DNA from: Tropicimonas sediminicola
GTDB lineage: Bacteria; Pseudomonadota; Alphaproteobacteria; Rhodobacterales; Rhodobacteraceae
Length of the DNA stretch: 64,000 nt
Direction of reading: 5' to 3'
NCBI RefSeq assembly: GCF_900188335.1
Contig: NZ_FZOY01000009.1
Span: forward strand, 62,001-126,000
The notes under the pieces are model-generated. The model made no database searches and had not been told where the DNA came from. It saw only the letters and a list, made by a program, of their open reading frames with translations. This document shows, one piece after another, positions 8,498 to 17,109 of the stretch. Each line of letters starts with the position of its first letter. Positions within the stretch are counted from its first letter, which is position 1. The translations under genes and the position numbers were made by a program.

Positions 8498-10410
8498 CAC
8501 CCCAATCCGTTGCCGGGCTGCCGCTGAACACGGCGGCTCCGCACGCCCCGGACCGCTCCGGGCCTGGCCGGACGGCCACGCTGACGCTGGGTGCGGTCGG
8601 CGTTGTCTATGGCGACATCGGCACCAGCCCGCTCTACGCCTTTCGCGAGGCCCTGCGGCCGGCCGCCGCCGACGGTGCGACGCAGGCAGAGATCATGGGC
8701 GTGGTGTCGCTTCTGCTCTGGGCGCTGATCCTGATCGTCACCCTCAAATACGTGCTGTTCCTGCTTCGGGCGGACAACCGCGGAGAAGGCGGCATCCTGG
8801 CGCTCTTCGCCCTGGTCCAGTCCTTTCCGCAGCGGTCCGGGGCGGTGTTCTTCCTTGGCGTGGCGGGGGCCGCGCTGTTTTTCGGCGACGCGATCATCAC
8901 CCCCGCCATTTCGGTGCTGTCGGCGGTCGAGGGTCTCAAGCTCGTCACGCCGGTCTTCGAACCCTTCGTTCTGCCCATTGCCGTCGGTATTCTCGGTGGC
9001 TTGTTCCTCATCCAGAGCGGCGGCACCGGCCCGCTCGCGCGCTGGTTCGGCCCGATCACCGTGCTGTGGTTTCTGGCAATGGGGGCAGCCGGTGTCGTCC
9101 AGATCGTCGCGCAACCCGCAGTGCTGGGCGCACTCAACCCGGCGCATGCCATCGGCTTCCTCGGCGAGCACGGGCGCGTCGCCTTCGTGGTCCTCGGCGC
9201 GGTATTCCTTGCCGTGACCGGGGCCGAGGCGCTCTACGCGGATCTCGGCCACTTCGGGCGCCTGCCGATCCGCCTGGCGTGGTTCGCCCTGGTGTTCCCG
9301 GCGCTTTCCCTGAACTACCTCGGACAGGGCGCGCTCGTCCTCGGCAACCCGCAGGCGCTGTCGGACCCGTTCTTCCTCATGGTCCCGCCCTGGGCGCTTC
9401 CCGGCCTCGTCGTGCTCGCCACGCTCGCCACGGTGATCGCCAGCCAGGCCGTGATCACCGGCGCCTTCTCGATGACCCGCCAGGCAATTCAGCTCGGCCT
9501 GCTGCCGCGCTTCGAGATCCGCCACACTTCGGAAACGGAATCCGGCCAGATCTTTCTTCCGGCCATCAACGTTCTGCTGTTGACCGGGGTCTTGGTGCTG
9601 GTGAGCGAGTTCCGCACGTCCTCGGCGCTCGCCGCTGCCTATGGGATCGCCGTCAGCGGCACGATGATCGTGACGACCGCCCTCGCCTATCGGATGCTGC
9701 ATCGCGTCCGGCGCTGGCACCCGCTGCTCGCCGCCGCCACCGTTGTGCCGGTGCTGCTGATCGAAGGCGCCTTCTTTGCAGCCAATTCCCTCAAGGTGCC
9801 GGACGGCGGCTACGTTCCGCTCCTCCTCGGCGCCGCGATCGTCGTGATGATGTGGACATGGGCCACCGGCACGCGCGAACTCTACAACCGGACCCACAAG
9901 CAGGCCATCTCGCTTGAGCAATTCGTCCGGAGCATCGAGAAAGGCTCGGCGGCGCGAACGCCCGGTGTCGCCGTCTTCCTGACCAGCGACCCGAGCGCGA
10001 CGCCGCCCGCATTGCTTCACAACCTCAAGCACAACGGCGTCCTGCACGAGCACATCATCGTGGTGACCGTGGAAACGTCATACCGGCCGAGGCTGGACGA
10101 CGCCGACCGTGTGCAGATCGATCGCCTGAGCGACCGGTTCGACCGCGTCCGCCTGAGGTTCGGCTTCATGGAAACCCCGAACGTCAACCGCGCTCTCGGC
10201 CTTTGCCGCAGACGCGGGCTGGACTTCGAGGGGCGGAAGACATCGTTCTTCCTCGGCCGTCGCAAGCTGGTCGCGCGGCCCGAAATTGGCATGCCCGCAT
10301 GGCAGGACAGGCTTTACATCCTGATGTCGCGCTTCGCCGCCGACCCCAGCGACTTCTACCACCTGCCCCGCGATCGCGTGGTGGAACTCGGTTCACAGGT
10401 GGCGGTGTGA
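8494..10410 (+). CDS. kup: Kup-type low-affinity potassium uptake protein
   Basis: A 638-residue Kup (KUP/HAK/KT) transporter, likely K+/H+ symport across the inner membrane. The N-terminal signature GVVYGDIGTSPLYAFREA lies at about residues 35-52, followed by twelve hydrophobic segments with GDAIITPAISVLSA and GAFSMTRQAIQLGLLPR, then a soluble C-terminal domain ending SDFYHLPRDRVVELG, as in the family. The start is the ATG overlapping the ExoD stop by 4 nt; the open frame further upstream is a shadow of ExoD and TerC. It converges with the FtsH gene, 100 nt between stops. Confidence 0.95.
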   Translation: MTPQSVAGLPLNTAAPHAPDRSGPGRTATLTLGAVGVVYGDIGTSPLYAFREALRPAAADGATQAEIMGVVSLLLWALILIVTLKYVLFLLRADNRGEGGILALFALVQSFPQRSGAVFFLGVAGAALFFGDAIITPAISVLSAVEGLKLVTPVFEPFVLPIAVGILGGLFLIQSGGTGPLARWFGPITVLWFLAMGAAGVVQIVAQPAVLGALNPAHAIGFLGEHGRVAFVVLGAVFLAVTGAEALYADLGHFGRLPIRLAWFALVFPALSLNYLGQGALVLGNPQALSDPFFLMVPPWALPGLVVLATLATVIASQAVITGAFSMTRQAIQLGLLPRFEIRHTSETESGQIFLPAINVLLLTGVLVLVSEFRTSSALAAAYGIAVSGTMIVTTALAYRMLHRVRRWHPLLAAATVVPVLLIEGAFFAANSLKVPDGGYVPLLLGAAIVVMMWTWATGTRELYNRTHKQAISLEQFVRSIEKGSAARTPGVAVFLTSDPSATPPALLHNLKHNGVLHEHIIVVTVETSYRPRLDDADRVQIDRLSDRFDRVRLRFGFMETPNVNRALGLCRRRGLDFEGRKTSFFLGRRKLVARPEIGMPAWQDRLYILMSRFAADPSDFYHLPRDRVVELGSQVAV

Positions 10411-10510
10411 TGCGGTCGAGACAGGGGGGTCGTGATTGGCGCCCCACATTCGTTCGCTCGGTCTCGCGCCGGATGGAGTGCAGCGAAACCCTCCCGTCCA
10501 TCAATCGCCG

Positions 10511-12463
10511 TCAGGTCCCGGAACTCGGATCATCCCGGCTGCCTTTCTCACAATCCTCGGGACGCTTGCCGGTTTCCGAAATCGAGGGCGGCTCAAGGCG
10601 AGGCTTCATCGGGCGGACCTTCTCGCCCGCGTCGAGGCACAGGCGGATCTCGTCGGCTTCCAGCACCTCGCGCTTCTCCAGTTCCCGGATCAGGAAGCTG
10701 ACCGCGTCCTCGTTCCGGGACAGGATGTCCTCGGCCTGGGCCTCGGCTTTCTTCAAAAGGGTCATCACGGCCAGATCCACGCGCGCGGCGGTTTCATCGG
10801 CATGTTCGCGGGGCTGCGCGATGGACTGCCCGAGGAAGGGGTGATCCTCGCTCTGGCGCAGGTCGACCGGCCCCAGTTCCTCGGTCATGCCCCAGCGGGC
10901 CACCATCGAGCGCGCAAGTTCGGTCGCGCGCTTGATGTCGTCGTCGGCTCCCGAACTCACGCTGCCGAGGAAATGCCGCTCGGCCGCGCGACCGGCCAGC
11001 AGGATCGCGAGCTGCGCCCGGAGGTAGCCTTCGGGAAGCGTATGGTGTTCCTCGCGGCTCAGCATGTGGGTGCCGCCTAGGCTGCGGCCACGCGGGATGA
11101 TGGTGACCTTGTAGAGCGGGTCAGCCTCGGGCGTGAAATGGGCGACCGCCGTGTGACCGGCTTCGTGGACGGCCAGGCGGTGACGTTCCTGCGGCTGTAT
11201 GGCCAGCGTGCGGACCGTGCCGAGTATGATCTTGTCGCGCGCTTCCTGGAGGTCGGCTGCGTCGACAAGGTCGCCCTGACGCCGTGCCGCGAGGATCGCC
11301 GCCTCGTTGAGAAGGTTCCTGAGGTCTGCCCCCGAAAAGCCGGGCGTGCCGGCCGCAACGTCGTCGAGATCGGCGGTGTTGGACAACGGGATGTCCCGGG
11401 CGTGGATGTCCAGGATGGCCCTGCGCGCCTTCTGGTCGGGCAGGTTCAGGGTCACGTGGCGGTCGAACCGGCCCGGTCGCAGCAGGGCGGGGTCGAGGAC
11501 GTCCGGGCGGTTGGTGGCGGCCAGCACCACCACGGCCTCCCGCCCGGTGAACCCGTCGAGCTCGGCGAGGATCTGGTTCAGTGTCTGCTCGCGCTCGTCG
11601 TGGCCGCCGCCGAGACCCGTCCCGCGGGTGCGCCCGATACTGTCGAGCTCGTCGATGAAGATGACGGACGGCGCGCTCTTGCGGGCGGCATCGAACATCG
11701 CCCGCACCCGTCCGGCGCCGACGCCGACAAAGACCTCGATGAACTCCGACCCGGACGTGGAGAAGAACGGCACCCCGGCCTCTCCCGCGAGCGCCCGCGC
11801 CAGGAGCGTCTTGCCGGTGCCCGGCGGCCCCATGAGCAGCACGCCGCGGGGCACGACCGCGCCGACCCTCTGGAACCGCTCCGGCTCGCGCAGGAACTCC
11901 ACCAGTTCGGCGACTTCCTTCTTGGCCTGTTCCTGACCGGCGACGTCGGCAAACGTGGTGTCCGAGTGCGACGCCGTCGGTTGCGAGAAACGCCCGCTGA
12001 ACATCCCGCCGATGCCGCGACTGTCGATGCCGCCGATCTGGCTGAACATCCGTCGTTGCAGCCAGACATAGACGCCCAGGATCACGATCCACGGCAGGAA
12101 CAGAAGCAGCAGCGAGTCGCCTGCGGGCGCCTCTGCCGTGATCTCGACATCCGCGGCCTCCAGCATCGCAAGAAGGTCGGGATCCGGCTGGACGGGCGTG
12201 ACGGCCTTGTACCGCGCCACCTCGCCGGTCGTGTCGGCGGCAAGGGTGACCGTGATCGCGTTTTCGCCGAGCACGGCTTCGGCAACCGCACCGGTGCCGA
12301 TCAACCGCTTCATTTCGCTGTAGGATACGGTTTCGACGGCGGCTCCGGGCTGCAGCATGGAGAACATCACCAGCAGCAGGAGCGCGAACGCCCATGGGAT
12401 GAGCATGGACTCGGCCCACGGGGAATTGGGGCCATTCGGTCGCTTGTTCGGGTCGTCGGACAT
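10511..12463 (-). CDS. ftsH: FtsH-type membrane AAA+ zinc protease
   Basis: A 650-residue membrane-anchored ATP-dependent protease. Two transmembrane segments (about 20-37 and 118-135) flank a periplasmic domain. The AAA module has Walker A GPPGTGKT (212-219), Walker B VIFIDE (about 267-272), RPGRFDR (329-335) and the M41 zinc site HEAGH (433-437), with the third ligand expected in SSGADDDIKRATELAR. ATG at 12463 with GGAG 9 nt upstream; the frame is open far upstream but that part is shadow. The periplasmic region is divergent and the tail Pro/Ser-rich, so this may be an accessory paralogue rather than the housekeeping copy. Housekeeping FtsH degrades misassembled membrane proteins. Confidence 0.94.
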   Translation of the reverse strand: MSDDPNKRPNGPNSPWAESMLIPWAFALLLLVMFSMLQPGAAVETVSYSEMKRLIGTGAVAEAVLGENAITVTLAADTTGEVARYKAVTPVQPDPDLLAMLEAADVEITAEAPAGDSLLLLFLPWIVILGVYVWLQRRMFSQIGGIDSRGIGGMFSGRFSQPTASHSDTTFADVAGQEQAKKEVAELVEFLREPERFQRVGAVVPRGVLLMGPPGTGKTLLARALAGEAGVPFFSTSGSEFIEVFVGVGAGRVRAMFDAARKSAPSVIFIDELDSIGRTRGTGLGGGHDEREQTLNQILAELDGFTGREAVVVLAATNRPDVLDPALLRPGRFDRHVTLNLPDQKARRAILDIHARDIPLSNTADLDDVAAGTPGFSGADLRNLLNEAAILAARRQGDLVDAADLQEARDKIILGTVRTLAIQPQERHRLAVHEAGHTAVAHFTPEADPLYKVTIIPRGRSLGGTHMLSREEHHTLPEGYLRAQLAILLAGRAAERHFLGSVSSGADDDIKRATELARSMVARWGMTEELGPVDLRQSEDHPFLGQSIAQPREHADETAARVDLAVMTLLKKAEAQAEDILSRNEDAVSFLIRELEKREVLEADEIRLCLDAGEKVRPMKPRLEPPSISETGKRPEDCEKGSRDDPSSGT

Positions 12464-12570
12464 GGCTGTTCCACTCCGAGATCGAGGATGCCATGGCTCG
12501 AGGCTGCACGCGTTGACGCAGGTCAACGCGCGCGAGGCCGAAGGCGCCCCGTCAACGGGACGCCCATTTG

Positions 12571-12720
12571 CTACCAGATCGCCGGCCAGGGGATGCGCCC
12601 CGGATCGACCTGCGGTTCCAGCCCGAGGTCGCGCAGGCGATGCGGCGAGAGCTCCGGTCCGAGGATCCGGGGCGTTGGGCGGCGGCGTCGGACCGACCAC
12701 CCGAGATATCTCAACAACAT
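12571..12720 (-). CDS. DUF1127-type 49-residue mini-protein
   Basis: A short Arg-rich protein whose C-terminal half has the DUF1127 pattern LSPHRLRDLGLEP, followed by an acidic/Pro segment and a terminal Trp (PWPAIW). ATG at 12720 with AAAGGA 7 nt upstream. In other alphaproteobacteria DUF1127 proteins are small, stress-induced and in some cases act on RNA turnover (CcaF1 in Rhodobacter). It lies between the cytochrome c gene (78 nt upstream) and ftsH (107 nt downstream) on the same strand. A second 49-residue copy with a similar end is at 19878-20027. Confidence 0.8.
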   Translation of the reverse strand: MLLRYLGWSVRRRRPTPRILGPELSPHRLRDLGLEPQVDPGRIPWPAIW

Positions 12721-12798
12721 TCTGAAATCCTTTTGTGAAAAGATGGGGCGGCCCGGCGGGCATCAAGGTTCCCGATGCCCGCAGAGCGTGGCGGGGCG

Positions 12799-13296
12799 TC
12801 AGTTCGCCGGCATGGTCACCCGGTAGAAGGGCGCGCTGGCCGCCGCACTCGCCGCGACAGGTTCCAGCCGCTGCGCCTCCGTCGGAGGCAGCGACCGGAG
12901 ATAGGCGACGAGCGCAGCGACATCCTCGTCGGACAGCTCCGCATAGGCCGGCCAGGGCATCGCGGGCGCCAACAAGCGCCCGTCCGGCCGCTGACCGGTC
13001 CGGATCGCATCCGCGATCTGCGTGTCGGTCCAGTCGCCGAGACCGGAGGTGCTCGGGGTCAGGTTGGGGGGCCAGAAGATCCCGAGCCCGGGGATCTCGA
13101 AGCCGATGTTGCCGCCGGACAGGCCGGCGTCCATAACCGGCGCACCATCGGCCCCACGCGGCATGTGACAGCCGGCGCAATCCATGATGCGGGCCAGGTA
13201 GCCGCCGCGCGCGATGGCATCGCCCTCGGCATCGGCGCGATGGCCGACAGACAGGAGCGCCGCTGTGGTCAGCGCCACAAGCTGCATTGGTCTCAT
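12799..13296 (-). CDS. Periplasmic monohaem c-type cytochrome
   Basis: A 165-residue protein with a cleavable signal peptide (residues 1-23, ending RADA) and one haem motif CAGCH at 40-44. The likely distal Met is in LAPAMPWPAY (about 113), and DEDVAALVAYLRSLP is the usual C-terminal helix of class I cytochromes. The WTDTQIADAIRTG region resembles the cytochrome subunits of membrane alcohol/aldehyde dehydrogenases. AGGAG lies 7 nt upstream of the ATG. It follows the flavoprotein gene by 48 nt on the same strand, suggesting that it accepts electrons in the same pathway. Confidence 0.92.
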   Translation of the reverse strand: MRPMQLVALTTAALLSVGHRADAEGDAIARGGYLARIMDCAGCHMPRGADGAPVMDAGLSGGNIGFEIPGLGIFWPPNLTPSTSGLGDWTDTQIADAIRTGQRPDGRLLAPAMPWPAYAELSDEDVAALVAYLRSLPPTEAQRLEPVAASAAASAPFYRVTMPAN

Positions 13297-13344
13297 TTCT
13301 GTTCTCCTTGAGGAATGCCCGGGCAGCGCCCGGGCCGTGACGTT

Positions 13345-14703
13345 TCAGGCGGCGGATTGGCCGCTGTGACCGGGGCGCGCGCCGAAGCGGCCCGCGGGAT
13401 CGTGAACAAGGCGCAGATCCGACAGTCGGCTGGCTGCCTCGGCGGAGAGCGTCGGCAACGCGGCCGTGGAGCGTTCGAGATCGGACTCGCCGACATAACT
13501 GCCGGTTGCGAAGCCGCGGCAGGTTTCGACGGAGCTGCGAAGCCACGCCAGGTTCTCCTTGTCCTGCGCGGCCTCCGGCCAGATCCCGTAGAGTGTCGCG
13601 AACACGCGGCCGTCGCGGCTGAAGGCGGCATCGCCCGGCAGAGGGACGGCGTTCGAACGCAGCGCGACGAGACCGAAGCTCCGGGAGGACGGGGCCCGAT
13701 CGATGCTGCGCAGGACGCGCGCAAGCGCCTCTCCGAAGGCCCCGTCGGACCACAGGCAGTCCACCCCGTATCGCGCGCCTTTCGGCGTCGACTGTCCGGT
13801 CATCTCGTAGAGCGCCGAGATCGGCGTGGGCATCGGCCCGGCGACCTCCACCGCCCCCTCGGGTGCATCGCGCCAGAGATCGGCGCAGATCCTGCGCGCC
13901 TCGGCCTCCTCGGTTGCGAAGACATTCGCGATGGCCGCGATGACGGCCCCTTCCGGCCCGGCAGCGATCTTGGCCGTGAACTCGACATTGGCAGGCGCGC
14001 GGCCAACGGCCGCCTCCGCCCATGCCGCGACCGCCTCGGCCTCGCCCGCAGGATAGACCCGGACCACCGACGTCAACGCGCGCGGCGCCTCAAAGAGCCG
14101 GACCCGGAACGCGGTGACGATGCCGAAGAACCCGGGGCCGGCGCCGCGGGCGGCCCAGAAGATGTCGGGATGCTCTGTCGCCGTGGCGGTCAGCAACCGG
14201 CCATCGGCCATCACCACGTCGACCCCTTGCACGGAGAAGCAGGCGATGCCCCAGGCACCGGAGTTCCAGCCGACCCCGCCGCCGAGCAGGTAGCCGCTGA
14301 CGGTCACGTCACCGCAATGGCCAACCGGAAACGCCAGCCCGTGGCGATCCAGCGCCGCGGCGAGCCGCGCGTTGGACACGGCCGGTCCGAGGATGGCGCT
14401 ACGCTCGGTCACATCGATCCGCAGCCCGTCCAGTGCGCCCAGGTCGACGACCATATCGGCGCGGGCGGCGATGCCCGTGAACTGGTGCCCGCCGCCTCTT
14501 GCGGAGACGCTCAGGCCGTGTTCGCTGGCGTAGCGGACGGCCGTCTGGACATCGGCCGCGTCTGCCGCGCGGACGATCACCCGCGCCTGGCGCTGCGGCT
14601 TGCGGCCGTTCCAGATCAGGGCGTCGCAGGCCTCGGCATGGTCGGGATCGAACACGGTAATCACCGTCCCGCGGATGCGGGACTTCAGGGTCTCGAAAGT
14701 CAT
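13345..14703 (-). CDS. FAD-linked oxidoreductase, berberine-bridge-enzyme-like
   Basis: A 452-residue PCMH-type FAD-binding flavoprotein (vanillyl-alcohol-oxidase superfamily). SARGGGHQFTG places His73 at the position that is 8-alpha-linked to FAD in this family, and PVGHCGDVTVSGYLLGGGVG places Cys130 at the 6-S-cysteinyl position. Bicovalent flavin is therefore possible. The C-terminal VHDPAGRFGARPGHSGQ is a variant of the usual YDPxNxF ending. No signal peptide is seen, although the partner cytochrome is exported. First gene of an operon with the cytochrome. Substrate unknown; sugar or secondary-metabolite oxidation is typical of the family. Confidence 0.9.
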   Translation of the reverse strand: MTFETLKSRIRGTVITVFDPDHAEACDALIWNGRKPQRQARVIVRAADAADVQTAVRYASEHGLSVSARGGGHQFTGIAARADMVVDLGALDGLRIDVTERSAILGPAVSNARLAAALDRHGLAFPVGHCGDVTVSGYLLGGGVGWNSGAWGIACFSVQGVDVVMADGRLLTATATEHPDIFWAARGAGPGFFGIVTAFRVRLFEAPRALTSVVRVYPAGEAEAVAAWAEAAVGRAPANVEFTAKIAAGPEGAVIAAIANVFATEEAEARRICADLWRDAPEGAVEVAGPMPTPISALYEMTGQSTPKGARYGVDCLWSDGAFGEALARVLRSIDRAPSSRSFGLVALRSNAVPLPGDAAFSRDGRVFATLYGIWPEAAQDKENLAWLRSSVETCRGFATGSYVGESDLERSTAALPTLSAEAASRLSDLRLVHDPAGRFGARPGHSGQSAA

Positions 14704-14860
14704 TTAGAAGGTCTCTGCAATGCTTGGGCGCCCGTCCCGCCGAAACCGGCCGTTGGGATCGGGTGCCCCGATGGGAAATGAAGAACGATCGGGGCGCTTC
14801 GGCGAAGGTTCGGCGACCGCGTCCCTGGGAGGTGCAATACGCCCGCAGCCTGGCGCGGGC

Positions 14861-14909
14861 ATGCTAAGTGTTCGCTCGCGAAATGCTCACGAATGCTAAG
14901 AGATTGCTA
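14861..14909. repeat. Phased ATGCTAAG direct repeats upstream of the flavoprotein operon
   Basis: Four related octamers in the same orientation start at 14861 (ATGCTAAG), 14883 (ATGCTCAC), 14893 (ATGCTAAG) and 14903 (TTGCTAAA). Spacings are 22, 10 and 10 bp, close to whole helical turns. The array lies 158-206 bp upstream of the flavoprotein start and touches the stop codon of the GAF gene. A regulator that binds one face of the helix is a reasonable inference; none is identified. Confidence 0.45.
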
Positions 14910-16259
14910 AACGGCGACCTCGCCCGCGTCGGGCTCCTCAAGCGCCACCCGGCAGGCCGCGACCAGCCTGAACCGTCCGCGCCCCGCCTTCTCGATCCTG
15001 AGGCATGCGGACCGCTCCTCGAGCCGCTTGCGCAGGAGGATCAGGCGGGCATCGAGGTTCTCGGCATGTGCCGGCAGCCGCAGTGCCGGGTCGAGGCGCA
15101 GCTCGCGGGTGGTGAACTCCGTGCGCCCGGTGGCGCGATGCTCGCACAGCAGCCGCCACAGGATCGCACCGGCCACGCCCTTGATGAGGTATTCGTTCTC
15201 CAGAAAGACGCTCTGGTCGAGCCGGAAGTAGCGCAGGGTCACCTGGCCACTCGCCGCGACCGGGGCCGTCGCGTCACCGGCAACTTCGTCGGCAGCGTCC
15301 TGACGCAGCAGGGACATCCGCGCGCCGACATGGCCGGCGACCAGCGCGAGCGCATCCTCCTCCTCGTAGCCGAAACGGTTGATCTCGTCGTCCTCGGCAA
15401 ACAGCACCCCGACCACGACCCCGCCTTCGGTGATCGGAAGCGCGATCTGGCTGCGCGGGGCCTCCAGACCGGGGAAGGCAATGAGCCGGGGCGCGTCGCA
15501 GACGATACCGTGGCGGCGCGCGGCGTCGCTGATCGCGGCGCCATAGCGGTATTCCCGGGTCATGTGACCGATGCGGATCGGTGCGTTCTCCCGCGCCGCG
15601 ACGCCGATCACGCCCTCACCCAGCGCCACCTCGGCCCCGACACCGGTATGGGGATAGCCATGCGATGCGACGGTGTAGAGCCGACCGGCCTCCGCACCCG
15701 CCATCAGGACCATCGACCAGGAGATCCCGAAGTCGCGCTCGAGGCAGGCCGTCACGCAATCCAGAAGCTCTTCGAGGTCGGCGCAGCCATCGAGAGCCGA
15801 ACAGGTGCGCCGCGTCGCCGCCAGAAGCGAAGGGCGGTTCGCCACGGGCAGCACGACCGGGCCCGGCACCGCCTCGATCGACTGTACTCGGTAGATATCC
15901 GCGCCGAGCAGCCGGAACACATCCTCGACCCCGTGGTGCGAAGCGATCCCCGCGAGCTTTGCCTTCATGCCTTCGAACAGCGGACCGCCGATCTGCGTCT
16001 CCTCGTAGGAGAGCGACAGCCGGAAATGCTCGAGCGTTTCAGGATCGGTCACCAGCACGATCGCGCGGCGTGTGGCCATAACGTTGCGGCGCGTCTTGTT
16101 GAAGAACTGGTAGGAGAGCGCGACGTGTTCCGGGTCCACGTAATGAACCTGGCTGATCATCGAGACATTCGGAATACCATCGGCATCGCAGGTCGCAAGA
16201 ACCGAGGCCATCACCCCCTCGAGCGCCCGTCGGAGCCCGTCTATGCGAAGGCCCGTCAT
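14907..16259 (-). CDS. Split-barrel (PPOX-like) plus GAF fusion protein
   Basis: A 450-residue multi-domain protein. Residues about 8-110 look like a pyridoxamine-phosphate-oxidase/flavin split barrel (ASVLATCDADGIPNVSMISQVHYVD, then FNKTRRNV). Residues about 150-315 are a GAF domain (LLDCVTACLERDFGISWSMVL to GVLFAEDDEINRFGYEEEDAL). Residues about 335-430 form a basic C-terminal domain (LRYFRLDQSVFLENEYLIKGVAGAILW), possibly a winged-helix or FHA-like module. Such fusions suggest a cofactor-binding redox or small-ligand sensor. It starts in a 4-nt overlap with the smaller split-barrel gene. No enzymatic residues could be assigned with confidence. Confidence 0.8.
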   Translation of the reverse strand: MTGLRIDGLRRALEGVMASVLATCDADGIPNVSMISQVHYVDPEHVALSYQFFNKTRRNVMATRRAIVLVTDPETLEHFRLSLSYEETQIGGPLFEGMKAKLAGIASHHGVEDVFRLLGADIYRVQSIEAVPGPVVLPVANRPSLLAATRRTCSALDGCADLEELLDCVTACLERDFGISWSMVLMAGAEAGRLYTVASHGYPHTGVGAEVALGEGVIGVAARENAPIRIGHMTREYRYGAAISDAARRHGIVCDAPRLIAFPGLEAPRSQIALPITEGGVVVGVLFAEDDEINRFGYEEEDALALVAGHVGARMSLLRQDAADEVAGDATAPVAASGQVTLRYFRLDQSVFLENEYLIKGVAGAILWRLLCEHRATGRTEFTTRELRLDPALRLPAHAENLDARLILLRKRLEERSACLRIEKAGRGRFRLVAACRVALEEPDAGEVAV

Positions 16260-16747
16260 CTCGGCAGCTCCGCGCCGGCGCCGGGACCGGGGGTCTGAGT
16301 GAACACCCGCTCGGGCGTCAGTTCCAGCGCCACCAGATCCGCCGGATCATAGGCGCAATACCCCGCCGCCTGGACGCGCGAGTAGCCGATCTCCACCAGC
16401 CCGTCCTGGAAAAGCACGCTCTGCCGGTCCATTTCGGGCAGGTCATCCGAACAGGCCGGGCAGATCCTGGCATGGGACGCCTTCACCTGAAAGGAACTGT
16501 GGTCCCGCGTCGCCGTGAACGTGACGGCCACCGGACGTTGCAATTCCACCGCCAGCAGGACCGCCGCATTGGCCGCCTGACCCAGCAATACCCGCACCAC
16601 GCTCCCCGGCATGATGCGACAGCCGACTCCGAGACCGACGACCGGCGCGCCATTGTCGTCGCCCGATGCGATCGAGACCCCACAGCCCCCCTGCGCGAGC
16701 GCAACGAGATCGCCGGGAAGCTGCGCATGGCTTATCGCGGTGGGCAT
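16256..16747 (-). CDS. Small pyridoxamine 5'-phosphate oxidase-like split-barrel protein
   Basis: A 163-residue protein with the beta-strand pattern of the flavin/PLP-oxidase split barrel (GCGVSIASGDDNGAPVVGLGVGCRI, then RPVAVTFTATRDHSSFQVKA). An unusual CPAC pair lies in HARICPACSDD, and another Cys in AAGYCAYDPADL. The ATG at 16747 is chosen because upstream residues are Arg/Ala shadow sequence; its ribosome-binding site is weak. The stop overlaps the start of the split-barrel/GAF gene, so the two are co-translated and may form a heteromeric sensor or reductase. Confidence 0.72.
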   Translation of the reverse strand: MPTAISHAQLPGDLVALAQGGCGVSIASGDDNGAPVVGLGVGCRIMPGSVVRVLLGQAANAAVLLAVELQRPVAVTFTATRDHSSFQVKASHARICPACSDDLPEMDRQSVLFQDGLVEIGYSRVQAAGYCAYDPADLVALELTPERVFTQTPGPGAGAELPR

Positions 16748-17109
16748 GGAGAATGCCGGTTGCACATCGCCGGTCCGACTTCGGGCCTTTCGGACCAAAG
16801 CGCGGCATTGTCTGGCAGGACCGTCCTGCAAGTTTCTGGCAGCCGGAAAGGCCGCCGCAGCACGGCAGCGCCTGTTTCCATATCGGGATCGAGCGGCATC
16901 CTGATGAGAGCCAGCATCGCCTTTTGCCATTCGATTTCGCGACCGATTGCACGACGGTCTCATCAAGCAGCCCATCCGTCATGCTTGAACCCGACATCGG
17001 CGTCGCAATTCGCATCCGCCCTGCCCGTCTGCCTGTCTTTCCGGCGCAGTGGGTGCCAGGGAATGGCACAGCCTATGTCGGATCGCCCGCATGGGGTATT
17101 GAGAGGGGC
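16748..17109. promoter_or_regulatory. Divergent promoter region with a 6-bp-arm inverted repeat
   Basis: A 362-nt gap between the split-barrel operon (minus) and the AraC-type regulator (plus). No gene is seen in it. A perfect inverted repeat GTGCCA-GGGAA-TGGCAC lies at 17053-17069, 40 nt before the regulator start. That position suits either an autoregulatory site or an RNA hairpin near the leader. It also contains imperfect C/G-rich repeats around 16775-16860 that I could not interpret. Confidence 0.4.

Noticed and set aside
8392-10053. Very long open frame antisense to kup; similar long antisense frames occur opposite most genes (for example 26677-28116, 30612-32723, 33246-34592, 44027-46174).
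   Set aside because: Their translations are rich in Arg, Gly, His, Asp and Gln with no domain pattern, and all lie opposite genes with clear motifs. They are the usual shadow of high-GC codon use.
10411-10510. Terminator between the convergent kup and ftsH genes.
   Set aside because: Only weak G/C pairing is visible and there is no T-run; no clear hairpin could be supported.
12464-14023. In-frame extension of the FtsH frame by 520 codons upstream of its ATG.
   Set aside because: The added part overlaps the cytochrome c, DUF1127 and flavoprotein genes in another frame and shows no protein-like pattern; the ATG at 12463 has a ribosome-binding site.
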